Notes under the pieces: generated by a model
The model's input: the letters and a program-made list of their open reading frames with translations, nothing else
Told to the model about the DNA's origin: nothing
The model's database searches: none
Origin: Coenobita brevimanus
Lineage: Eukaryota > Arthropoda > Malacostraca > Decapoda > Coenobitidae
Assembly (NCBI GenBank): GCA_032717465.1
Contig: CM064670.1
Span: forward strand, 11,165,118 to 11,229,117
DNA length: 64,000 nt
Direction: 5' to 3'
In this document: piece after piece, positions 22,692 through 32,900 of the stretch
Position numbering within the stretch: position 1 is the stretch's first letter
Layout of the letters: each line of letters starts with the position of its first letter
Program-made: the position numbers and the translations under genes

Positions 22692-23256
22692 CAGGGCTCT
22701 CACTTTTTAGGGAAATTTCACTAGATTGGGAAATTCGAATGATTTTAGTGACAAATCTAGGGAAATGGAAAAATTTAGGGAAATCTAGGGAAATCTTGGG
22801 TCAGTAAGAGAAAAAAGTCAAAATATCTGGAATCCATGACACCACTGCCATCAAAAGGGGTGATCAAGTACAGCAGTCAAACTCTTTCAGTGCCTGTAGC
22901 TTCATTTGTGCTCAGTAAAATCGTCTAGGGTTACTCAAATAATATAACAAGTGTCATACTGTCATTAGCATTGTCAAAGCGTTAATCTGCCTGTAAAACT
23001 GTTCTGTGATGGGTGATGTTTAGTGGAAATAAGGCCACAGTATTTTTTTTGTTTTTTACCAAAACATAATACCAAACATTTCAGTGGAATTCTAAATAAG
23101 GTGTAATTATATAATGCTTATATATTTCTCACTTCTTTCTTTTCAATTTAGACATAGAAATGCCTAATCTAGTGTCCAAAATAATGTAGGCAAATATATT
23201 TTTTCTACAGTATATATATTCTGTATATATATTTCTACAATGTGTATATGATTTTG

Positions 23257-23329
<73 letters not shown>

Positions 23330-24038
23330 GACTCTGGGCATAGGCTTCACAGCCTGCTCCCAAAGCCCAGTAGTCCTCCTACATACCATACACCTGTACA
23401 TGTCACCCTTTTTTTCCCTATTTTTTTGTTCTCCCTGAGAACTCGTCTTCATTAATAGAATAACATGCTTATTAAAAGTACGTATTCATGGTTCCACTTC
23501 ATTGTAAGTTACTATCTTTGGTTTTACTTTTTTTCTATGACGAGTAAATATCGGTTTTATGTGTCTTTGTGAATGAATGAAAGTTATGCTGTTTTATTTT
23601 GGTGTATTATAACAGTGATTGAAAGACATATTCTTTCGCAAACCATCTAAGATGGGGAGTTTCCTCAGAACAATGAGGTAGGCCTACTGTACGATTCTTG
23701 CCAGCTGCTTATCAGAAGTATATAGCATATTTTTTCATATACAACACTGATAGAAAGTTATTGTCGTAGACAGATGCTATGATGATCTAATGAAAATAAA
23801 AACTAAATTTTTTTTTAGCAAACTTAAATGTATTTCCAGTATTACTAGTCAGTCTCATAATAATTTTTGTTTATATACAATTTTATGCATTTAATGATAA
23901 ATAGTAACTGGGATAGTAATTAAAAAGTGCCAGTAGACATAAAGTTAGTAGTGTTTAGTTTTGGGGAAATTGTGACCAATCTAGGGAAATTGTCACATCT
24001 ATCTGGGGAAATCACAGACTGGCAAAGTGGGACCTCTG
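22692..24038. mobile_element. Non-autonomous hAT-like element
   Basis: 1347 bp. The left end is CAGGGCTCTCACTTT; the right end, reverse-complemented, is CAGAGGTCCCACTTT (12 of 15 match). These are hAT-type CAG-starting termini. Flanking 8-bp direct repeats are ATAGGGCT and ATAGGGTT. Subterminal regions at both ends are rich in GGGAAAT motifs (22712-22800 and 23965-24012), as expected of transposase-binding clusters. An internal (GT)n tract runs 23259-23327. No transposase frame is visible. It interrupts a jockey-like LINE. Confidence 0.75.
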
Positions 24039-24067
24039 ATAGGGTTAGATGTACAGCTTAGATGGTC
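24039..24067. repeat. Sliver of host LINE with two target duplications
   Basis: Only 29 bp lie between the hAT end and the RTE 3' end. They contain the right hAT duplication (24039-24046) and the left RTE duplication TAGATGGTC (24059-24067). The bases between belong to the jockey-like reverse transcriptase. Confidence 0.75.
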
Positions 24068-26178
24068 TATCTATCTATCTATAGCCCGACGCCCTAATCC
24101 CGCAAAGGGTGGCCGCAGACAAAACGCCTCCAAGTCACTCTGTCACCCACCATTTGACTCCCCTCCCCCAACTCACCCCCCCCTCCCTCATATACCTCTC
24201 AACTCCATCCCTCCACCTCATCCTCGGTCTACCCCTCCCTCTCCCTCCCTCCACCTCACCTACATACACCCTCTTAGTCAGTCTTTCATTCTCCATCCTC
24301 TCCACATGTCCAAACCACCTCAGTGTATTTCTCCTAATCTTTTCAACCACATCCACATCTACCCCACAACGTTCCTTCACTTCTTCATTCGTCAACCTGT
24401 CCCTCCACGTCACTCCACATGCTCCTCTCAAGTAACTCATTTCCACTGCTCTCACTCTTGACTTGTTCCCTTCTTGCAAGGTCCACGCCTCACTTCCATA
24501 CGTCAGGGTAGGGATCACAATACCATCATGCAGTGACTTCTTAACTTCCATACTCACCTCCCTATTTCTCATCACTGCTTTCAGTGTACCAACAACCTTC
24601 CTTCCCTGCTGTACCCTTTCATTTACTTCATCCCCCAAAGTTCCATCCTTACTCATCACACTACCCAAGTACTTGAATGCACTCACATTCTCCATATCCT
24701 CACCATCCAACCTCACTGCACACTCAGTGACTTCATTCCTCTCAAACACCATAACTTTACTTTTGTTTACATTAACTTTCAGCTTCCTCCTCCTACACAC
24801 TGTCCCAAATTCATTCACCAAACCTTGCAACTCCCATTCATCTTCACTCAACAATACTGTATCATCAGCAAACAGCAACACCGGAAGCTTCCAAATCTCA
24901 CCCTCATTCATTAGAGCCACCCCCACATCCACTGCCCTACCTTGAACCTCCTTTACAACCCCATCCATATATATATTAAACAGCCATGGAGATATTACAC
25001 ACCCCTGTTTCAGTCCCACACTGAGATCAAAGAACTCACTCAGCTCACCATCCACTCGCACCGTAGCCCTAGCTCCCTCATACATACTCTTCACAGAACT
25101 CAACAATTTCCCCTCCACTCCATATATTCTTAATACCTTCCACATACCTTGCCTATCTATTCTGTCATAAGCTTTCTCCAAGTCCATGAAGGCAGCATAC
25201 ACTTTCCTTCCCTTCTCTAGATACTTCTCCACTAAACATCTTAGAACAAATATCTGGTCTACACACCCTTTTCCCTTCCTAAATCCCCCTTGTTCATCTC
25301 CAACTAGCTCCTCTGTCATATGCCTAACCCTATCAATGAGTATTCTACCATATATTTTACCAGTCACACTAAGAAGGCAAATACCCTTATGGTTACCACA
25401 TACTTCTCTCTCCCCTTTTCCTTTGTACAGAGGAACAATTATACCTGATTTCCAGTCCTCTGGAACCCTTCCCTCTTCCCAAGCCAATCTACACAACTTC
25501 CATATCCACTCCACAACAATCTCACCCCCATACCTAAGCATTTCACCACACACTCCATCAATTCCTGGGGCCTTTCCCAGCTTAATCTTCTTCATCGCTT
25601 CCACTACTTCCGACCTACTGATCTCTTCCTCCCTCCTCTCATCTCTTCTTCTCCCAGCCATTCCCCAACCACTTATACTCACACTGCTCTCACTCTCTAC
25701 ATTCAACAAATCCTCAAAGTGCTCCTTCCATCTCCTCACTTTCTCTCTCTTCTCCACCAACAATCTATTATTCCTATCCTTCACTCCCCTACTATTTCCC
25801 CTTTCACACTGCCTTACTTTCTTTATCTCCTTCCAAAACAATTTCTTACTCTCCCTCCATTTCACACTCAGATTCCTCCCAAACTCTTCATCCACTTTCT
25901 TCTTACTCTCCTTCACCAGTCTCTTAACCTCCCTTCTCCTGCTCACATATACCTCTCTCTTCTCTCTCTCATCTTCTCCCCTACCTCTACTCGCCAACCA
26001 TTCACCATATGCCTTCTTCTTTTGTTCCACAGCTCGTTTCACCTCATCATTCCACCATGCTGTCCCTTGCACACCCTTGCATCTCCTCCTCACTCCACAA
26101 ACCGCCTCACACGCTGCGCTTATCTCTTTCGTGAATATCTTACATACGTCTTCCACCCCTTCCATCTGCTCTAGCTCA
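24068..26178 (-). mobile_element. RTE-like LINE, 5'-truncated
   Basis: A 2111-bp insertion bounded by the 9-bp duplication TAGATGGTC (24059-24067 and 26179-26187). Its 3' end, on the left, is a short (TAGA)n tail, the usual kind of tail for RTE-type elements. It lacks the endonuclease half. Two further 3'-end copies of the same family lie at 35080-35318 and 60768-61660, sharing the motif AGGGGTGGCC/AAGGGTGGCC just inside the tail. Confidence 0.85.
24135..26178 (-). CDS. RTE-like reverse transcriptase, truncated but open
   Basis: One open frame through the whole insertion, ending in a stop at 24135. Upstream in-frame codons to 26243 belong to the host LINE. Numbering from that upstream Met, the reverse transcriptase carries KLGKAPGIDG (221-230), GFRKGKGCVDQ (320-330), FMDLEKAYD with the first catalytic Asp (352-360), GLKQGCVISP (410-419) and LFADDTVLL (457-465) with the catalytic Asp pair. 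The C-terminus has LTYGSEAW and RWFGHVERMENERL, then a basic GRGRPRMRWRDG. No stop or frameshift interrupts about 680 codons, so the insertion is young. It lacks an APE endonuclease and cannot be autonomous. The RTE assignment rests on the tail and C-terminal boxes. Confidence 0.85.
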
Positions 26179-26370
26179 TAGATGGTCATTGATGAATAAA
26201 AGGACGAGAGTTGGTGATAGGACAGAGTCCTGAGGAACACCACTGTTTATAGATCTAGGAGAAGAACGATGGCCGTCTACAACAGCGGCTATAGAACGAC
26301 CAGAAAGGAAGCTAGAGGTGAAGGCACAGAGAGAAGGATAGAAACTGTAAGAGGGCTTAACCACTGCTGT

Positions 26371-26485
26371 ACCCTGAAGTATTATTATTTATTTTTAACC
26401 TATTGTAGCTACCTACAGATGATATTTTGCAAAAAAAAAAAAAAAAAAGAATATATATATACACATGTCAGAGAAGCTACAGATT

Positions 26486-26529
<44 letters not shown>

Positions 26530-26949
26530 TATTCTTAACCGCTTCCTAAAATTCTGTTCACCTGAAGAGTTGCTTTATGTACTCAAAAGGTTAATCGTTT
26601 CAGTAATACTTTTACCTGTTGTGAATTATCAGACAGGTTGCTGGGCAATATTTGTTTACGTCATCCACCCTACCTTAATAATTTCTCTAATTACGCCCAA
26701 GTGTTCTTTGTGATTATATATGTAAATTTTCCTTATTCACTTCACTTCTTTTGTACTTATATATTACTCTGATTACCTTAAAATGATTCTGTTACCTGAG
26801 GAGTGGCTTACCATTCTCCAAAGGTTTATTATTTTCCCCATTAAACTCAGGTGTTGTTTGTAATTAAATTAATGTTGTGCCTTGTGCTCCCGTATGCATT
26901 AAGGGGTTAAGCCACACAATCCTTAATTAGCCCTGTGATACCGCTCACA
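26371..26949. other. No gene; (CT)n and a diverged direct repeat
   Basis: Poly-A at 26431-26448, (CT)n at 26489-26524 and an AT-rich stretch. A segment around 26550-26630 (CACCTGAAGAGTTGCTTTAT) is weakly repeated at 26790-26870 (TACCTGAGGAGTGGCTTACC). Confidence 0.5.
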
Positions 26950-28008
26950 CACAGGGTGTGGGGGAAAGGAAGAGAGGGGTTCACTGTGGGAGGGTTCACT
27001 GTGGGAAGGTTCACTATGGGAGTTTATTATGAAGTGGTAGAGGGTTTTTTGTGGTACGGGTTTACTGTGGGAGGGTTTATCTTGGGATTCAATATGGAGT
27101 GATGGAGGGATTTTCTGGGTTCCCTGTGGAGGGTTCATTTTGGGGATTTGCTATAGGGGGCTCATTCTGGGGCTCAATATGGAGTGGTGGAGTGAGTTTT
27201 TTGGGTTCACCGAGGGAAGGTTTATTGTGGGGTAGATCATTCTGGAGTTCAATATGGAGTAGTGCAGGAGTTTTCTAGGTTCACTGTGGGGGTTTATTGT
27301 GAGGTTGAAACATACTGGGGTTCAAGATGAAGTGATGGAAGGGATTTCTGTGGTGTGGGTTTAGTGTGGGGAAGATTAATTGTGGAGTTCAATATGGAGT
27401 GGTCGAGCGGTTGTCTGGGTTCACTGTGGGTTGGGTCTCAGGAGGGTTTGACTGTCATTTCATTCTGGAGTTCTGTATCAAGTGGTGGAGGTGCTTTCTG
27501 TGGTGGGGGTTTATTGTGGGAGGGTTCACTCTAGGTGTTTACTGTGAGGGATTCATTCTGGGTTAAGTAGGAAGTGGCGGAGAAGTTTTCCGAGGCTGGG
27601 TTTCAAGTAGAATGGTTTCTCTTGGGTTCAATATGGATTTTTTTTTTTTTTTTTTTGAGGGGAGTTATTTACTGTTGGGGCTTGTTCTGAGGGTTCACTT
27701 CTTAAGCTTACTGTAGAGGGGTTCAATGTGGGAGGGGCTGTCGCTGTGGAGGAGGGGTTTACTGTATTGGGAGTTCAGTGTGGAGGTTTACAACTTGGCT
27801 TTACTGGGTGGGGGTTCACTGTGAGGGCTCACTTTGGAACGAAAATTTTCACTGTGTGGGAGTTAAGTTTGGGGGTTCAATATTTGGAGATGAAGGGATT
27901 TACTGTGGGGGAAGTGGAAGGGTTCACTGTGAGGTTTAAGTCTGGAGTTTCAATGTGAGGAGGTAGAGCTGCTTACTGTTGGAGAGGTGGAAGGTTTCAG
28001 TGTTGGGG
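26950..28008 (+). repeat. Degenerate G/T-rich minisatellite, about 1.06 kb
   Basis: Units alternate GGGTTCACTGTGGGAGG, GTTTATTGTGGGG and TTCAATATGGAGTGGTGGAG. They are strongly diverged and similar in style to 15140-18238 but with another unit. The array seems to resume right of 34850 (TTAAGTGGTGTTCATTGTCT), so the piggyBac-like element apparently inserted inside it. Confidence 0.75.
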
Positions 28009-28174
28009 TTAATCCTTCGTGGGCCAGGGGTTACCAAGTTACACGGAAGGCCGATGGGGTCCCGGCGGACCCCAAACCTTAATGGAGTATTTCTGCTATA
28101 TACATAAAAATTTATCTACTAAACTTTCCTACTGGTATTGACATTGTCCTAATGTTTATAAGCTGAAATATCTG

Positions 28175-28209
<35 letters not shown>

Positions 28210-28234
28210 TATATATATATATATATATAGATAT

Positions 28235-29023
28235 TGTTACGGAACGGAGAAAGATAACGTACACTTTAAGTGAGAATGCTAAAAATCACTACTGTCCCGT
28301 AAAGTTCCAGGTTCAAAACAAAAGAGTTAGGTAAAATTACAAGTTAAAGTTTAATGCTCAAACTAAGAACAAAACATTCAGAACTCATAAGGATAATGTA
28401 ATGGCAAAAACAGGTTAAATATATGGTTAACTGCAATAGCCTCTATTAACACGAAATTAGCAAGAGCAAATTTTATCTAAGTCAGCCCTGATAAAATGAG
28501 ATACCAGATAATACTCAGTGAATGCCAGATAAATAATTACAGATACAGACTATTATCAAAAATGACTGACATAAAGAACCCCACACGAATTACAAAAACT
28601 TCACTAGGCCTACAAATTAAACTTATGCTATACAGTACAAGAAAAAATGCAACAACAGTTATACTCAAATTACACACAGCTGCTAGATGGTTGGAGACTT
28701 CTTGAGCACTCACAATAATAATATCTGTACAGGGGAGGACAGAGATGTGAACAAAATGAGGAGCAGATCTAAGTGGCCATGATGCAGAGACTGAGCTCAT
28801 TATATAGGGGCCAGCAGAGCCTGATACAACTTGTAAGCAGGACGCGCAAATGAAGCCATGGGGACAAAGAGCTGATAATCCCGCTCTAAGCAACAGAGAG
28901 AACGACTTACTCTACTATAACGGTAGAAGGGGGAACTGAGGCAGAACACGCTCGTGATCAAACATGCAGCATACTGTGCGTTAAAATTACACAAAGGATG
29001 ATGAAATCATAGGCTATGTAACA
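28235..29023 (-). repeat. 3' LTR
   Basis: 789 bp. Base-by-base reading against 33733-34521 found one difference: G here near 28552, A near 34050. TGTTAC...GTAACA termini include the usual TG...CA. A TATATAA box (minus) lies at 28800-28806. Confidence 0.93.
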
Positions 29024-29034
29024 CCTCCCCACAA
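29024..29034 (-). promoter_or_regulatory. Polypurine tract of LTR element
   Basis: Read on the minus strand, TGTGGGGAGG lies directly against the start of the 3' LTR, the expected place for plus-strand DNA priming. Confidence 0.7.
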
Positions 29035-29084
29035 AGAAAAAGAAATTTACAAAGGAAATTTCTTATTACTCTAAAACAATCTGT

Positions 29085-29972
29085 CTAAAGTCTAGATAAG
29101 CAATCTGCAATAACATTTTCTTTCCCCTTGACATGTTGTATGTCTAATGAATACTCCTGAAGAAGTAGACTCCATCTTGTCAATCTCTGATTTTTATCTT
29201 TAAACTTACTAAGGAATTTCAGTGGGTTATGATCGGTATAAATGACTATGGGGTCAAAACCAGAACACAAATAAAATGAAAAATGCTGTAAACCCAAAAT
29301 CAAGGCCAAAAGCTCTTTCTCAATAGTTGAGTAGTTCTTTTGAGGTGGAGTGAACTTCTTACTGTAATAAGATACAGGATGTTCAATACCCTGATCATCC
29401 TCTTGCAGCAAAACAGCCCCAGCTCCTGTATCACTTGCATCAACAGCCATCTTAAAAGGCTTAGCAAAATTTGGAGTAGCGAGCACTGGCTGACTTAATA
29501 GAATAGCTTTAAGTTTGTTGAAAGAGGATTCACAGTTATCGGTCCAGACAAATTCAACTCCCTTTTTCAGTAGGTCTGTAAGTGGTGATACAAGAATAGA
29601 AAAGTTAAGAACAAATCTCCTGTAATAACCTACCATTCCCAAAAATCTTTGTAGCTCTTTCCTACTTTTAGGTCTGGGAAGATCACTTATAACCTGAACC
29701 TTAGCTCCTGGTGGTGCAACATGTCCATCACCAATTACATACCCAAGGTACTGAACTTTAGCTTGACCAAACTCACACTTTGATAAATTAGCTACAAGAT
29801 TAGCATGAACTAAACGGTCAAGAAATTTACTGACATGGCATAGGTGATCTTTCCAGTTGTCACTGAAGATTAATACATCATCAATATAAACAACACACCC
29901 TGCCAAACCCTCTGTTACAACATTCATGAGCTTCTGAAATGTGGCTGGTGCATTCTTCATACCATACGGCAT
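29085..29972 (-). pseudogene. Reverse transcriptase (second half) and RNase H
   Basis: A 295-codon frame starting MPYGMKNAPATFQ. YIDD, the catalytic Asp pair of the reverse transcriptase, is at residues 29-32. RNase H residues are visible as VDASDTGAG (Asp 178), STIEKE (Glu 218), YTDHNPL (Asp 247) and IADCLSRL (Asp 290), ending 61 bp from the 3' LTR. It continues the pol of the upstream frame but in another reading phase, so the enzyme is split at about 29996-30000. The Met is probably not a true start. No other break is visible in this half. Confidence 0.9.
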
Positions 29973-32900
29973 TACAGAACATGCAAAAAGCCTTTCCTAG
30001 TGTTACAAAACATGAGATCTCCCTAGCACGTTCAGTCATAGGTACTTGCCAGTATCCCTTTAACAAATCAAACTTACTTATGTACCTAGCCTTTCCGATC
30101 TTGTCTATGCAATCTTCCACACGAGGGAGAGGGTAAGTGTCTGTTTTGGTTATCTGATTAACACGTCTGTAGTCGATGCAAAGCCTCTGTGACCCACCTG
30201 GCTTAGGGACTAGAGTGACAGGAGAACTCCACTCGCTCTGACAGGGCTCAATCATCTTGTGGTCCAACAGGTAGCCAAGCTCCTTCTGGATGAGAGGAAC
30301 TTTCACTGGGTTCACACGGTAAGGAGGCAATTTAATTGGCTTTGCGTCTCCAACATCGACATCATGCATCAACACAGTGGTTCTTCCTGGAGTGGCACGG
30401 AACACTTGCGGGTACTCCTGCAGTAATGCCGAAAACTCCTGCCTTTCCTTGGGTGGTAGATGAGAAAGCTTAGTCTGGAGATCATTCATGATATCAGGAT
30501 TCTTCCCCAAACTATCACTCAGGCTCATACTGCATGGGAGAGCTTCACTTGCAGACTCGGGTGGAACAGCTACAGTGCAGACTGGATTATTTTCATCCCG
30601 CTTGTGATATAACTTTAGCATGTTGATGTGACATAGTTGCTTGCTCTTTCTACGATCTGGTGTGGCGATGACATAGTTGACATCACTGAGTTTCTTCTCC
30701 ACGAAATAAGGGCCACTAAACTTGGCTTGAAGAGGTTGCCCATGAACTGGTAGCAGAATCAAAACCTGATCTCCTGGCTGAAAGTGGCGTAACCTGGACT
30801 TCTTGTCATACCAAGTCTTCATCTTCTCCTGAGCAGCTCCTAAATTCTCTCTCGCCAGCTGTAAAGCAGTGGACAGCCGTTCTTTGAACTTCATCACATA
30901 CTCCAGCAGGTTGACGTCATCTTCCTCCGACAGCCAGCATTCCTTGAGTAGCTTAAGGGGTCCTCTTACTTCATGGCCAAACAGTAGTTCAAAAGGTGAG
31001 AAGCCCAGTGATTCATTTGGAGATTCTCTTGCAGCAAACACAACGAATGGAAGACCTTTATCCCAGTCTTTCTGATGTTCCAAACAGTATTTCTTGAGCA
31101 TCGATTTGAGTGTTTGATGATGTCTCTCCAACGCTCCTTGGGTCTGGGGATGGTAAGCTGAAGACGTGATCTGGGTGATGCCCAACTCTTTCAGAGACTG
31201 CTTGAAAACATTTGACATGAAATTACTTCCTCGGTCTGACTGTACCTCCTTGGGCAGACCAAACTTTGTGAAGAACCCTAGCATTTCCTTAACCACGTTC
31301 TTTGCTGAGATGTTTCTAAGTGGAATGGCTTCAGGATAACGAGTAGCCATATCAATCATGGTCAACACATAAGAAAATCCTGAAGAAGTCTTAGGAAGAG
31401 GGCCCACAATATCCACCAACACACGGGTGAAAGGCGCCTCAAAAGGAGGAATGGGAACTAGAGGTGCAACCTTTTCAGTCTGATTACACTTCCCTACAAC
31501 TTGACAGGTGTGACAAGACTTACAATACCAGGAAACATCCCTGAAGATACCTGGCCAGTAGAAGTGTTTCAAAATGCGTGCCACAGTCTTCCTCACTCCA
31601 AGGTGTCCTGCCAAACTGGAATCATGAGCCACTCTAATGATATCCTGCCTACAAACACGAGGGATGACAACTTGATGTACAACCTCCCATTCACAGTCGG
31701 CTGATGCTGTTGGGGGTCTCCACTTCCTCATAAGTACTCCTGACTTTACATAATAACAAGTAGAAGCACCGGCTGACTCTTCTTCACTGTAAGCAGAGTT
31801 AGCTAGACCTTTCAACTCAGGGTCAGCAACCTGCAACTCAACCAACTCTTGACGAGACAAATTATCAACACTACGGGGTACTGCCTCATCTGGTGAGTGG
31901 TCCAAATTAGCAAGAAAAGTGTCAGCTAGGATAACATCATCATCATCATTATCCTCTAAATCACCAGTAACTTTAGACTTAGCCCTAGTGACAGCACATG
32001 CAGGGAACACATCAGGGACATCACAATCCTGGGACGCAGCCACTGGCTCACTAGACAACTGAGGAGCTGGACACACTTGACTTCCACCAATATCATTTCC
32101 AAGTAAGAAAGTTACACCTGACATTGGGAGTGTCTCAACCAACCCAACCATAACGGAACCATTAACAAAACCAGACTCTAAATTCACTCTGCACAGAGGG
32201 ACAGAGAAGTAATTATTCCCTACACCTTGTAAGATTACAGTTTCATCAGAGGAATTAAAATTAGAGCCTAGAACACTGGTCAGCATAAGGGATTGGCAAG
32301 CACCTGTATCACGATATATTTGAACTGATTTCCTGTCATTACTGTCCAGAGGACTGACAAAACCATCAGACAGGAAATTAGCACATGAACTCTTGAGAGT
32401 GTCACCCACGTTACTGCTCAAAAGAGGAGCTCCATCATGAGAATTTAAGTTACCCCTCAAAGCAGGTTCAGTTAACTCAGTTAAAGAAATCTGGGAACTC
32501 TCAAGAGTGGACACTAGACCAATTGACTGAATATTTAAAGACTCCTTTTTGTTCACATCACGCTGTCTCCTGAAACATCTCTCCGTAGTATGACCAAGCT
32601 TACTACAATAAGTACATTTACTTTTCTGAAATCTAGAGGTGAAGCTGGTATTTACTTCCTGAGAAACATCATCTTTATGTTCTTTCCTGTTACCTGTACT
32701 CTGAGTAGAGGCAACGTACTTACTCTCAGCTTTCCCTTTTTCTTTAGAATATCTCTTGTGAGTGAGAACATACTCATCAGCTAAAACTGCAGCATCAGAC
32801 AAATTATCTATTCTTTTCTCATCAAGATATAGGCTTACATCTTTACTAATACACCCTTTGAAGTCCTCCAGCAAAATCATCTGCTTAAATTTATCAAAAT

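Larger units (their letters stand above)
21690..26370 (-). pseudogene. Jockey-like LINE, 5'-truncated, split by two insertions
   Basis: An old non-LTR retrotransposon read leftward, in three pieces: 26188-26370, 24047-24058 plus flanks, and about 21690-22691. The first piece ends in a reverse transcriptase palm block (GVPQDSVLSPTL, LLFINDH). The next begins SFADDF, the catalytic Asp pair. The remainder gives SDWGKNNLVVFNASKTQF and the C-terminal domain (GFIHPCVEYNFHVWGG). One in-frame TAG lies at 22416-22418. The separators are a hAT element (22692-24038) and an RTE-like LINE (24068-26178). Removing each with one copy of its target duplication brings the halves into one frame across the catalytic box. 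The 3'UTR carries a GGCCTTTGGTTCCTTCT-like block also seen at 36541-37212. Endonuclease and ORF1 are missing. Confidence 0.8.

Noticed and set aside
25186..26181. 331-codon plus-strand frame
   Set aside because: Opposite strand of the RTE-like reverse transcriptase.
28537..28893. 118-codon frame present identically at 28537 and 34035
   Set aside because: Lies inside the LTRs, so the duplicate is the LTR pair and not a gene pair. No coding evidence.
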